Below are positions 43,586-54,689 of a stretch of 64,000 bases of DNA, piece by piece. The notes under the pieces are model-generated. The model had not been told where the DNA came from. It was given only the letters and a program-made list of their open reading frames with translations, and did no database searches. The position numbers were made by a program, and so were the translations under genes. The stretch spans positions 153,647,501 to 153,711,500 of the forward strand of contig JAZBRS010000026.1 of assembly GCA_037176725.1 (NCBI GenBank). Reading direction: 5' to 3'. The stretch's first letter is position 1, and every line of letters begins with the position of its first letter. The stretch comes from Posidonia oceanica (lineage: Eukaryota; Streptophyta; Magnoliopsida; Alismatales; Posidoniaceae).

Positions 43586-44788
43586 ATGGGTTTCCCTACT
43601 CTGGTGACCCCAGCACACTGCTCGGAGACCCTGCGAGAATGGATTGGCAAGCTCACCCAAGAAGACTGCGAAAAGCTGCACCTATGGGGCATTCCAACCA
43701 AGCTGCTGAAGGCCGCTGATGTAGAAGTAAGCCGCCATCTTCTGTGTGCCTCTGCAAGGTTCTGGAAACCGGCACACCACGTCTTTCGCTTTGGCAGAGC
43801 TGAACTGACACCCACGCTGGAAGAAGTGCGTCGGATCTGCGGCTTCTCCAAGATCATGGGGCTGCCTATCTTCATGAGGCGTGATGGATACCTTGAGGTC
43901 CTGAGCCAATTGACTGGGCTCCCCACTCGAAGCTGCCAACAAAGACTGATCTGCACCAGCGGGCCCGAACCCCTGCTTCGCCTGGCGCACTTTGATGACG
44001 TCATGAAAAAGCACGTCGAGCTCGGAGACAAGCTGTGGCTCCGAGGGTTTGTCATCCGTTTCCTAGGCGAGCTGATCTTTACTCATGGCCGACTGACAGT
44101 AGCCATCAAGGTTGCGGAAATAGCACTTGCTGTGGTGACCCGGCAGATAGACCTAGCACCGGTTGTTCTGGCAGAAACATACCGCGGGCTGGACCGCATC
44201 TCACATCGCTGCCGCCACTTCCATGGCTGCGGGGCACTTATACAGGTCTGGCTAGCCGCCCACTTAGAGATGGACCTTCTGCACCCCCAGGTGCATGCCT
44301 TTGAAGCCTACTGCAGCAGCGGCCGTGCCAGGACAGTCAAGAGCGTCAAGGAAGAATATGAAAGGCTATCAGCACTGACCGACAACGCAGTAACCTGGCG
44401 TATCATTCCCTCCATGGCCGTTCCATTCACTATCTTCTTCAGCGCACGCGACACACGGCTGATTGTACTACCAGGATTCACTGCGGGTGTGGAATACCAT
44501 CCTATCAGGGTTATGCGCCAGTTTGGCTTCCAGCAGGACGCCTTTGTTGACAGCACAGCACCCAAGCTTCTGCAGACATACCCTCTTAGCACGACTGCCC
44601 CAACAAAGAAGCTGGCCAATCTGATGCAGCATGGAGTGCGATCAACAGACATCGCAGCTGCGAGAGGTGTAGGATGTACCCCTGAGTACCTGACCGAGGT
44701 CCAAGAGCTCTGGCCCATCAATGAAATCTCGCCAGGCAGCCCCCTGTTCCCTGACTCCAGGCAGTCGAAGAAGGCCCGAACCGGCTAG
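43586..44788 (+). CDS. E5 extra ORF, DUF7745/plant-mobile-domain-like protein
   Basis: 400 codons, open, sense orientation, 3' of integrase. It begins MGFPTLVTPAHCSETLREW. The region LLCASARFWKPAHHVFRFGRAELTPTLEEVRRICGF (residues about 52-90) has the pattern ALAQFWNPAYxxFTFGKVDLVPTVEE known from DUF7745 and aminotransferase-like plant mobile domain proteins. No signal peptide or membrane segment. The C-terminus is basic (RQSKKARTG), possibly a nuclear signal. Extra ORFs have been described in Tat-lineage elements; their function is unknown. It is intact here while the rest of E5 coding is full of stops, which may be chance or slower decay. Confidence 0.8.
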   Translation: MGFPTLVTPAHCSETLREWIGKLTQEDCEKLHLWGIPTKLLKAADVEVSRHLLCASARFWKPAHHVFRFGRAELTPTLEEVRRICGFSKIMGLPIFMRRDGYLEVLSQLTGLPTRSCQQRLICTSGPEPLLRLAHFDDVMKKHVELGDKLWLRGFVIRFLGELIFTHGRLTVAIKVAEIALAVVTRQIDLAPVVLAETYRGLDRISHRCRHFHGCGALIQVWLAAHLEMDLLHPQVHAFEAYCSSGRARTVKSVKEEYERLSALTDNAVTWRIIPSMAVPFTIFFSARDTRLIVLPGFTAGVEYHPIRVMRQFGFQQDAFVDSTAPKLLQTYPLSTTAPTKKLANLMQHGVRSTDIAAARGVGCTPEYLTEVQELWPINEISPGSPLFPDSRQSKKARTG

Positions 44789-45168
44789 GGCACTTATGCA
44801 GCTACTATGTAGTTTCTTTTCAAGTTATGCTGTATCTTTTGGCCTGACACAGGCATGTAATCAATAGTTCCTTCAATGCAAAAGCATTTTCTGCTATCTG
44901 TTTGCACCTCAAGACTACTTAATGCATTGCATAATCATTGCCAACCTCATCTTGAGCCCTCTCGCCAGACTTGCAGCCAACACAACGCAGGAAAGTCCTC
45001 AGCAGTCAATCTGGAGTCCAGAATCTCTGCAGACCCACGCCGTCAAGCCAAGCCATCCAGCATCCCCAGCTGAGTCTCTGTCGGGCTGGTACCCCAAACT
45101 ACTCGTCTGACAAACACGACAGTTTTGTCTTCATCCTCTGCTTTTGATGCCAAGGACGCGCTAGCCAA
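44789..45168 (+). other. E5 3' UTR start
   Basis: No gene. It contains the single-copy motif GGCTGGTACCCCAAACTACTCG (about 45086-45107), which also occurs once in E3 and is multiplied into an array in E6. Confidence 0.6.
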
Positions 45169-45195
45169 CCCCTGGTATCATCCTGATACCAGGGG
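45169..45195 (+). repeat. 3' UTR hairpin I of E5
   Basis: CCCCTGGTATCA, loop TCC, TGATACCAGGGG: perfect 12-bp stem. Confidence 0.85.
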
Positions 45196-45237
45196 CATCT
45201 TTTGATCGCCCCTTGGTATCATTCTCCCTCTCTTTCC

Positions 45238-45262
45238 CCCATGATATTCCTGGTATCATGGG
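45238..45262 (+). repeat. 3' UTR hairpin II of E5
   Basis: CCCATGATA, loop TTCCTGG, TATCATGGG: perfect 9-bp stem. The E6 copy differs at three pairs, all compensatory, with an identical loop. Confidence 0.85.
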
Positions 45263-45289
45263 ATGATTCGCTCTTGCGAAACCCATTCA

Positions 45290-46075
45290 TTTGCTGGCCG
45301 ATAAGTCCAATATCTTATCATCTCTTTCCCTTTGCCGGCCGATAAGTCCGATATCTTATCATTCCTTCATCCCCTCTTTGCCGACCGATAAGTCTGATAT
45401 CTTATCATTCTATTCTTTTATTCATTTGCCGGCTGATAAGTCCGATATCTTATCATCTCTTTCCCTTTGTCGGCCGATAAGTCCGATATCTTATCATCTC
45501 TTTCCCCTTGCCGGCCGATAAGTCCAATATCTTATCATTCCTTCATCCCCTCTTTGTCGGCTGATAAGTCCGATATCTTATCATTCTATTCTTTTATTCA
45601 TTTACCGGCCGATAAGTCCGATATCTTATCATCTCTTTCCCTTTGCCGGCCGATAAGTCCGATATCTTATCATTCCTTCATCCCCTCTTTGCAGGCCGAT
45701 AAGTTCGATATCTTAACATTCTATTCTTTTATTCATTTGCTGGCCGATAAGTCCGATATCTTATCATCTCTTTCCCTTTGCCGGCCGATAAGTCCGATAT
45801 CTTATCATTCCTTCATCCCCTCTTTGCCAGCCGATAAGTCCGATATCTTATCATTCTATTCTTTTATTCATTTGCCGGCCGATAAGTCCGATATCTTATC
45901 ATCTCTTTCCCTTTGCCGACCAATAAGTCCGATATCTTATCATTCCTTCATCCCCTCTTTGCCGACCGATAAGTCCGATATCTTATCATTCTATTCTTTT
46001 ATTCATTTGCCGGCCGATAAGTCCGATATCTTATCACCCCTCTCCCTTGGCCGGCCGATAAGTCCGATATCTTAT
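45290..46075 (+). repeat. 3' UTR array of E5, three-monomer higher-order repeat
   Basis: About 18 monomers GATAAG-TCCGATAT-CTTATC. Three spacers (ATCTCTTTCCCTTTG, ATTCCTTCATCCCCTCTTTG and ATTCTATTCTTTTATTCATTTG) recur in rotation over much of the array, giving a unit of about 135 bp. The array is cut within a monomer by E6 at 46076. Confidence 0.88.
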
Positions 46076-46734
46076 TGTAGCGATCCCGATCGGAACCAGG
46101 CTCGCTATTTAGCGGCGATTGAGATCCGAGGAAGAGGCTCAACTCGAAAAACACTTAAAATCGAGGAGAAAAGGGAAAGATAAGACAAATCAGAGTCGCC
46201 ACCATGTCTATTAACGGGAGACAAGGAAAACCGGGGGAAATGCATGAATTAACACGCAAAACCAAGAAAGAAATGCGAAGCAAAGCAATGCAAAGGAAAA
46301 CAAATGCAAATGAATGCAAATGCGATGACTCTAACCTAGGATAAGGGCGGTACGGTCATTGCGGGCCAAAAGACAGGGTAAGGACTCCTGTTACGTGCGG
46401 GGAAGGTATTAGGCACCCCCGACACGCCCGAAAATCGGTCTTTCTAGGCTTACGCTCGCATACGCAGAAGGATGCAGGATTGGATGCCTATGTGCCTATG
46501 ATTGCCTAAATGAATGCTCAAGGAGTGCTCTAAGTGGGAAAATGCAAGGCAGGGAAGTAAACGTGCTCTCTAAGTGCTCAGCTACGCTGTCTGTGTTCCG
46601 AACCAGGCGAAACCTAGCTCGTGAGAACTCCAGGCAGTAAGCATCATAGCCCTATATGCAAATGCAAGTGAAAAAGCAAAACAACGGCAAAACCATGCAA
46701 TGCGGTCGGCACGCAAGAGAAAACGGCGTAAAAC

Positions 46735-47020
46735 ACGCAAAACGAGGCGAGAAACGAGAAAGGCACGCAAGACGATGCAGAGAAGCGAAATCGGCACGCG
46801 AAACAAGCGAGAAAGCGAGACAACATGCAAAACGAGGCAAGAAAACAGGAAACTACTCAAAACGAGACGAGAAAACAGAAAGGTACGCAAAACGGAGCGA
46901 GAGAAAGAAACCGGCACATAAAACGAACGAGAAGGCAAGACAGTGCGCAAAACGAGACAAGAAAACAGATGGGTACGCAAAACGGAGCGAAAACGAGGGC
47001 GGGCACGCGAAACGGTGCCA
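46735..47020 (-). repeat. 30-bp tandem array inside E6 LTR
   Basis: About ten diverged copies of the same 30-bp unit as in E1 and E5. Confidence 0.8.
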
Positions 47021-47480
47021 AAACAGCGAAGCAAAAACCTCGAAAAAGCCATGCAAATGCGAGGATGCGGAGAGAGATTGGAAGGGGGCGAAGGGGAGGC
47101 AAGACAACGTGTGTATAAGAACAAACGCTGTTTAGGACTGCTCAGAGTAGGTGTGAAGACCTTCTGAGGGGAGAAGGGGCAAATGGGGGGATTATCACCT
47201 TCTTGCGGCTGTTTCCCACTAAACCATTCCACGATGTGTCTCGCATGCTGCCCAAAGCTCGCGATGCGATCGGATCGTGGAAAGAGGGGAAGAAAGTCAC
47301 ATAAAGTGGCAAATCCAGGAAGAACACAACACGAAACACATAGAGAAACGCGAAACGAGGATTTGAACAGACAAGCAGAAAGGGGAAGTCCTATTCTACA
47401 TGCTCGAAGAGACAGAAAGCGAAAACAAGGAAAACTGTGCAAATGCCATGCAAATGAATGCAATGCAGGGGTTCAGGAGG

Positions 47481-47489
47481 ACATACCTG
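47481..47489 (-). promoter_or_regulatory. Candidate 5' splice site in E6 LTR
   Basis: Minus-strand CAG|GTATGT, replacing the GTAAGT of the other copies; still a good donor. Confidence 0.42.
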
Positions 47490-50400
47490 GAGATCCGGGA
47501 GCCTGATCTGAAATCTGTCTGGTCCATGCTGAAGAGCGCTTCGCTGCGGTTGCCTGGGCAGCTCATTTGAGAAGATCCAACGGCCGGATTGGAAGATATC
47601 GCAGCTCCGAAGCAGAAAGGCCAGAACAGGAGAGAAGAACAGATCTAGGTGTTCAGGAGGTCCTAGGGATGTGCAAAAAGGTCCTCCCAAGTGAAAGGGA
47701 GCTAGAAGTGCTTAGTGTGTGCAAGAAGATGCTAAAATGCAAGACTAAATGAGTGCAGGATGCATGCGAAAGCAAGAAAAGCAAAGAGAAGTAATTTGGG
47801 AAAAACTAGGAGTTCAGAAGGCATTTTGAAAAAGAAGAGGGGCTAAAAGTGCAAATTTTCCAGAAAACAGGGTTCCACAGGAGAAGACTTTGAAAACAAG
47901 GGAAGCCAAGGGTCTATTTGGCAAAAAACTAGGCTCAGGAAGGTGTTTTAAAAAGAAGGTATGTTTTAAAAGAGATTTTGAAACCAAAAGGGGTCAGAGT
48001 GCAATTTTGAAAAAATCTAGGGTCTAAAATGCAAATTTTCCAGAAAACAAGGTCCTGGGGAGTCTAGGGGTACTAGTGGAAGGTCTGTATGAAATTTGGT
48101 AGGCATAGGGGCTAAAATGCGACCTAGGGGCAAAATGGTCTTTTCACATGATTTTTTAAAACATGCAGGGACCTAGATGTGATTTTCAAATCATGCAGGG
48201 GCTGAAAATGCAATTTAGTATGGAAAATATGCTCTGGAATTTAAATGACAGGACCACGGTGCAATTTCTGGAAAACATGGGGTTAAAAATGCAATTTAAT
48301 AAGCTAAAATGGATGCAGCACAGTTACTGTCCATTTAAAATGGACCTAACTGTAAATATGATAAAGCAGAGGGGCTAATATGCAATGCATCAACCAAAAA
48401 TAAAAATCAGAACCTAAGTTTCTACAGTGCATGGACTTAAATGCAAAAATAAAAACATGCAAGGGGCCAGGATGCAATACAGTATGGTAAATATGAGTAA
48501 ATAAATGAACTGATTAAATGCAGGACCTAGGTGCAAAAACTGAGAACAGGAGGACTAAACTACAAAAAAATTAAAGCAGCACAGCACAGTAAAAGGATCT
48601 ACTTGCAAATATTGAAAAACATAAACAGATCGCGCAATTTAGCAAAGTATTTAATTAAAAACTAAGCAGAATAAATGAAATAAGGACTGGAATGCAAAAT
48701 AAAAAAAAACTCAGACCAGAAATGCAATATTTGCAAGAAAACTTAGATATCAGAAAAATAAGTGAACAGTGCTATGGCCGACGGCCATGGACACTGTAGC
48801 AGCAAGCTGCCAGCGTCCATGAACGCCGGCACGGGGGTGTTGGAGCGGCGCAGACCGGTGGGGAGGCGCCTCCAGGTCCTGACGGAGGTCGGACGATGCT
48901 CGGCGGAGGACGACGCAGCCTGGAGCGCGCTGGAGCAGTCGCCGGAGCTCTGCAGAGCCTCAGGAGGTTCGTCCGGCCGATCAACGCAGCGATGCTGCGT
49001 TATGAGGGCTGGGGAACGCTCCTGGGACTCGTGCGGAGCTGAGACGATCGCGGGAGCTGCGTTCCGCTGCCCGGAGCGACGAAGCGACCGAAGAACTGCG
49101 CCGGAGAAGACGACCGGAGCGGCGAGCAGAAGCAGGGCAAGAGGGCCGGGAACCTATTTCTAAAAGGCTGAGAAGCAACACAGGATGAAAAGGAGACTAA
49201 GGGAGCAAGAATATACCTGTTTCCGTGGCTGGGATGTCCTCCCGACGCAGGTGGCTTCAGAGGTCGCCGGTGGAACTCGTCCGGTCGCTGTGGATGCTGT
49301 CTGCTGCTCGCGAGGACTGGGATCGACTCAGAGTGACCCTCCGGAGCTTCCTGGATGGTTGGACAGCTGCTGCGAAGACCGGCGAAAGATCTGACTGATC
49401 GTGGGTTCACAGAGGCAGCCGGAGGTCGGGGGGACTGTTTGCTGCACGCCGGACTGGATGGGACCCTCCGGGTGGTTGCTGGAGGGCTGAGGAGTGTAGC
49501 TGGATGCTCGGAGAAGGTTTCTGGTACGAGTGGAGGGGAATTTGAGGTCTGGGTTGATTTCTGACAGAAATAAGGTTAAGTGTTTGAAGTGGAGTTTAAG
49601 GTCTGTGGTGGATGATTTGGTTTGATGTCGGAGGCTCTGGAAAGGTGGATGTCTGGTGGATTATTGGGTGGAGTTTGGAAGGAAGCAGCGGGCTGTGGTG
49701 AGGGGAATTGTCTGGTGGGTTGGAGTTGGGTTGCTGCGGGTGTTCGGAATGGTTTGAAGGTGTTTCGGGTGGTGGAATGGCTGTAGGAAGATGAGGGGAA
49801 AATGGCTGTGTGCTGGGTGAGTTTGGGGAAGGAATTAGGAGAAGGATGAAGGCTAGGAAGGGTGTTGGTTAGCTGGGAATGGAAGAAGGGCGTTTGCTGA
49901 ACTTTTCAGAGAAGAAAAGGGGAGAATTGGGTGTGGGGATCGGTCTGAAGTGGGGGCTTCTCTCCGAGATGCAAGGGTGGCTCTCAAACACTCTCCTCTA
50001 CTCTCTCTTCACTCTGGAATTGGATGAAATGCCCAGGAGAAGGGAGGCTGCACTGGTGGAAGGAAAGTCCGGACTCTGGTCTGATCCTATTCTCGCACTG
50101 GTTCGCTCTCTCCTTAGTTCTCTCTGATTGCCTCCCTCTGCTCTCCCGGATTGAAGGAGGAACGGGCTAAAAAAAAGAGGAGGAGGAGACTGCTGGGCGC
50201 GAGCCAGTGGTTTGAATTCCACCGGCGTCACTGCAGCTGAAGGGACCAGCAGCCGGCGAGATGACAGGCACTTGATGCCTCCCAGAATCGGTGCTGAGAT
50301 AGAAGAGAGGCGGCGAGTTCTGTAGACGATAAGATGGAGGCTCGAATTTGAACAAAGGAGGGAATGCTGTAGTCGCGAGCTCGCGGGAAGAAAAATCGGT

Positions 50401-52062
50401 GGAGAGAAACACAGAGGAGGAGAGGAAGAAGAGGGAGGAAAGGGAAGCGGGCCGGACTGCTGCGGGCCGAGAAAAAGAAAGAAAAAAAGGAAAAAAGAAG
50501 AAACAGGCCGGATTGAGCCCAGTAAGGAAAGAAAGAAAGAAAGAAAGAAGGAAGAAAGAAAGAGAGGGTAGAATGGGGAAATAAAATAGGTGAAAATAAA
50601 CTAAAAATAAATAAAAATATTAGAAGAGTTTTGCTGTAGATTAGGATTTTAATTAAGATTTTTGATGGTTATTTTGAGTTGATTAATGTGTTTTGGGCTT
50701 GATTAGGGTTTTAGGGTTTTGGTTTTGTTCCTAATTGGTTTTCACTTGTTTAAACGTTTGTTAATCCCTTTTTAAATTATTTTAAAAATTTCATTTCTTT
50801 TGCTGGACACTTAGGATATTAATTAGGATTTTTTAGGATTTATTTTCCTATTAATCAGGGTTGGTTTTATGTTTTCAAGTTGTAGTCTTCTTAGGGTTTT
50901 TCCTTCTTAAATCTTTTAAGTTATGTTTGGATTTTTATTTATTGGTTTTTTCTTGAAGTTTTTAGTTGGATTTTTTCTGGTTTAATAGAGTGTCTTTTAG
51001 GCTTTTCAGATGTGTTTTCCTTTTCTTTTTAAATTAAGTTTTTAACTTGTTTTTCTTGTGTTTACTAGGTTAAGTCCTTTGCCTTTTTTAATTATTTGTT
51101 TTAATGTTTGATCTTTAATTCTCCTTTTTAGGGTTTGTTTTTTAATTCTTCTGATGGGTTCTTACCTTTGGTGGGTTTTGATTTTGTTTTAGCTTTTTCC
51201 CTGATTTTTCAGTGTTTTCTTTTGATTTGTTTTGCATTTTTTAGTTTGCATGTTTAGTCTTCTTTTTAGCTTGCTTAAGTTAAGTTTAAGTTGTTAATTG
51301 CTTGCTTAACATTTTTTAATTGTTTTTCTTAGGGTACTGATTTGTTTGTTTTATGTTTTGAGATTTTACAGATTTTTATGGGTTTTTGTGGATTTTTGCA
51401 AAAGGGAGAAAAGGGAAAAGAGAAGGAGGAAAAAAGATGGAATAAAAAGGGGAATAAAAGGAAAAAGGTAGGTTGGAGGAAAACGATTTTTAAAAATTCA
51501 GAAAAAGTGTTAAAAATGAAGTAAAAATAGGGATAGGATAGAGGAAGGATAGAAGCACAGAGGGGGCCCACAGCCAGACCAGAAAAAGGATCAGAAAGGG
51601 ATGAAAAGAGGGATGATAATCAGGAGAGAGAGAGAGGAGAGAGAAAATGATAATCCTGGAGAGAGAAAAGGATAATTTGGGTGAAAGAGGGTCCTAATGG
51701 TCTTAGAATGGGGTGAAAATTGGTGGGTGGGTAGTCTAGGTTTTGAAGTCTTGGGTCTGAAATTTTGGTTTGATTCTAAGGAGGTTTTGGAGGGGTTTCA
51801 AGGCATAGAAAAAGGGTAGTTTCACCTAAGTTTTCTAGGGTTTTTGGGAATGGGTCAGGCTTGGAAAATCCTAGGTTTTTGGGTAGGTTTGTTGAGTGGA
51901 TAGTGGTGGGTTTTCCTATGAATTTTGGTTGGGTTTTGGGGTTGGGAAGGGGGGTAGAGGTTTAGGCCAAAACAGGCTGATTTTGAAGGGTTGAGAGGAG
52001 GGTTAGGGTTAGGGTTTGATCCAGCAATCAACCAGAGGGCTCCAAGGGTCCAGGCCTGCCAA

Positions 52063-52144
52063 GATGGGGTGTCAACAGATGCCCCTCCCTGAGCAAGGGT
52101 AAGCGGAGCGCGGCCGCTGCTCAGGGTTGACAAGACACCCCATC
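52063..52144 (-). promoter_or_regulatory. E6 polypurine tract inside an inverted repeat
   Basis: Minus-strand tract GGGAGGGGCATC (52089-52078) against the LTR start. Outer arms GATGGGGTGTC (52063-52073) and GACACCCCATC (52134-52144), 11 bp; inner arms CCCTGAGC (52087-52094) and GCTCAGGG (52119-52126), 8 bp. The outer arm enters the LTR. Confidence 0.85.
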
Positions 52145-52640
52145 TGACCGGCGGGAGCAGCGGGTTGCTATGGGCGTGAGCTACTTATTCGGCGGATGCA
52201 CCGAAGATCGTAGCCCGTTGCCGCAATGCAAAATGCCAGTGCAGATGGATGCTGTGCTGTGTGTATGCATGCTGATGTGAGTGTAATGCAAGAGTTAGTA
52301 TAAAAGTTAGTGCAGCCAGAAGAAAATGCTGATGCTGCGCAAGTGATACAGGTGATGCTAAAATGACATGCAGTGCTAGCTAAGAAAGTGCAGAGATGAT
52401 GCAAGAAAATGGTAAAAAGGCGCGATGTGGTGCAAATGTCTGGCAGGGAAGGCAGGCTTGCACGACAAAGCGAGGGGAAACAGGGTGCAGCTGGTCCCCG
52501 CCCGGGGAGCAAGCTAGCAGGAAAGAAGGGAGCGAGGGGAGAGAGGCCAACTCTCCCATCGCAGAAAGGGGGTGCGTGATCTCGTCTTCCTGGGACAAGG
52601 TCACGCCGAAAAGGAGAAAAAAAATGATAAGGTGACGGGC
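52145..52640 (-). other. E6 3' UTR segment next to the polypurine tract
   Basis: No gene. Similar to E3 17506-17960. Confidence 0.6.
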
Positions 52641-53640
52641 TTATCGTCCGGATAGTTTACGGTCCTATCAACCGGGAGCGACAGTTTACGGTCCTGTCAA
52701 CCGGAGCAGTTGTGAGTGATAGTTACTGGATATCAGCCGTATAACATGGTTGTGGGTGATAGTTTAGGAGTATCAGCCTAACGACAGTTTACGGTCCTGT
52801 CAACCGGTGGATAGTTTACAGACCTATCAACTGGAGGATAGTTTACAGTCCTATCAACTGGAAACCCACAAACCATGAGTGATAGTTACTGGATATCAGC
52901 CGTATAACGCAATGCCGGATAGTTTACAGTCTATCATCTGGAACGACAGTTTACGGTCCTGTCAACCGGCGGATAGTTTACAGACCTATCAACTGGAGGA
53001 TAGTTTACAGTCCTATCAACTGGAAACAGCATTGCGAGGGACAGTTACTGGATGTCAGCCGTATAACATCATTGCGCGTGGTAGTTTACAGTCCTACCAA
53101 CTGGTGGATAGTTTACAGACCTATCAACTGGAGCGACAGTTTACGGTCCTGTCAACCGGCGGATAGTTTACAGACCTATCAACTGGAAACGCGCGATGAT
53201 GAGGGATAGTTACTGGATATCAGCCGTATAATGCAATTGCGGGATAGTTTACAGTCTATCATCTGGAACGACAGTTTACGGTCCTGTCAACCGGCGGATA
53301 GTTTACAGACCTATCAACTGGAGGATAGTTTACAGTCCTATCAACTGGAAACCGCAATTGCAAGGGACAGTTACTGGATGTCAGCCGTATAACGTAATTG
53401 CACGCGGTAGTTTACAGTCCTACCAACTGGAGCGACAGTTTACGGTCCTGTCAACCGGTGGATAGTTTACAGACCTATCAACTGGAAAAGTGCAATTACG
53501 AGGGACAGTTACTGGATGTCAGCCGTATAACACAACTGCGGGCCAACCATGGATCGGCCAGAAGATAGTTTAGGTTATCAGCCTGAGAGTGATTGATTGT
53601 TGATAGTTTCGGATATCAGCCTAGCACGAGTGATTGATTG
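52641..53640 (-). repeat. E6 array 1: hairpin monomers with covarying stems
   Basis: About 30 monomers of 25-28 bp. On the plus strand the stems are GATAG/CTATC, GACAG/CTGTC and GGTAG/CTACC around TTTACGGTC or TTTACAGTC, and GATA/TATC or GACA/TGTC around GTTACTGGA. They are the reverse of the E3 monomers. ORFs across it are not genes. Confidence 0.88.
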
Positions 53641-53675
53641 ATTGATAAGAGGGGGCAAGATCATGATGAGAATGA

Positions 53676-54475
53676 TAAGATGTCGGACTTATCGGCCGGC
53701 AAAGAGGGGATGAGGTAGTGATGAGAAATTAAGCTAAAGAGGGGGGTGAGATCATGATGAGAAGTTAAGCTAAAGAGGGGGATGAGATCATGATGAGAAA
53801 TTAAGCTAAAGAGGGGATGAGATCATGGTGAGAAGTTAAGCTAAAGAGGGGGGTGAGATCATGATGAGAAATTAAGCTAAAGAGGGGGATGAGATCATGA
53901 TGAGAAATTAAGCTAAAGAGGGGATGAGATCATGATGAGAAGTTAAGCTAAAGAGGGGGATGAGATCATGATGAGAAATTAAGCTAAAGAGGGGATGAGA
54001 TCATGATGAGAAATTAAGCTAAAGAGGGGGATGAGATCATGATGAGAAATTAAGCTAAAGAGGGGATGAGATCATGATGAGAAATTAAGCTAAAGAGGGG
54101 GATGAGATCATGATGAGAAATTAAGCTAAAGAGGGGATGAGATCATGATGAGAAATTAAGCTAAAGAGGGGATGAGATCATGATGAGAAATTAAGCTAAA
54201 GAGGGGATGAGATCATGATGAGAAATTAAGCTAAAGAGGGGATGAGATCATGATGAGAAATTAAGCTAAAGAGGGGATGAGATCATGATGAGAAGTTAAG
54301 CTAAAGAGGGGATGAGATCATGATGAGAAGTTAAGCTAAAGAGGGGATGAGATCATGATGAGAAATTAAGCTAAAGAGGGGATGAGATCATGATGAGAAA
54401 TTAAGCTAAAGAGGGGATGAGATCATGATGAGAAGTTAAGCTAAAGAGGGGATGAGATCATGATGAGAATGATAA
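53676..54475 (-). repeat. E6 array 2: 35-36 bp homogeneous array
   Basis: About 21 copies of GAGATCATGATGAGAAATT/AAGCTAAAGAGGGGAT, almost identical. Flanked on both sides by a GATAAG..CTTATC hairpin monomer (53670 and 54470). G-run lengths give order: 6,5,4 twice, then 5,4 three times, then 4 only. Confidence 0.92.
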
Positions 54476-54532
54476 GATATCGGACTTATCGGCCGGCAAA
54501 GAAGGGGTAAGGGAATGATGAGAAGAAACCAT

Positions 54533-54559
54533 CCCTATGACGCCAGGAACGTCATAGGG
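54533..54559 (-). repeat. 3' UTR hairpin II of E6
   Basis: Minus strand CCCTATGACG, loop TTCCTGG, CGTCATAGGG: perfect 10-bp stem. Confidence 0.85.
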
Positions 54560-54600
54560 GAAAGGGGGAGAGAATGATACCGTGGGGCGATCAAAAGATG

Positions 54601-54627
54601 CCCCTGGTGTCGGGGTGACACCAGGGG
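54601..54627 (-). repeat. 3' UTR hairpin I of E6, first copy
   Basis: Minus strand CCCCTGGTGTC, 5-nt loop, GACACCAGGGG: perfect 11-bp stem. A-T of the E5 stem has become G-C. Confidence 0.85.
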
Positions 54628-54689
54628 TTGGCCAGCGCGTCCATGGCATCAAAAGCAGAGAGTGATGACAAGAGTGTCGTGCTTGTCAG

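Larger units (their letters stand above)
26807..46075 (+). mobile_element. E5: Tat/Ogre-type Ty3/gypsy element, decayed, 3' end cut by E6
   Basis: 5' LTR, primer site, leader, gag, protease, RT, two RNase H domains, integrase, a DUF7745-type ORF and part of the 3' UTR array. It breaks at 46075, where the LTR end of E6 begins. The first LTR bases are TATTGACACC, a G-to-A change from TGTTGACACC. Predicted target duplication: ACTAC at 26802-26806. Protein identity to E6 is high throughout, so both belong to one family. Confidence 0.92.
46076..52077 (-). repeat. E6 3' LTR, 6.0 kb
   Basis: Starts TGTTGACACCCCATCTTGGC at 52077 and ends GGGATCGCTACA at 46076. Near the start are (TTAGGG)-like words (about 52005-52020). 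Then purine/pyrimidine-rich (51600-51680), T-rich on the plus strand (50600-51360), GC-rich core (48770-50300), GCATTT-word region (47760-48750), splice donor GTATGT (47481-47489), 30-bp array (about 46735-47020), AACACCTTCCCC-like block (46383-46447) and an internal TGGCGACTCT (46192-46201). No credible gene. Confidence 0.9.

Noticed and set aside
43586..44788. Host gene captured between elements
   Set aside because: The same ORF is in the same place in E5 and E6, so it belongs to the element.
45467..46183. 238-codon ORF with PADKSDILSS-like repeats
   Set aside because: Runs through the 3' UTR array and into the E6 LTR; open only because the units are multiples of three.
52641..54475. CRISPR-like array
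   Set aside because: Units are direct tandem monomers with related, not unique, spacers, in the 3' UTR of a plant retrotransposon and without cas genes.
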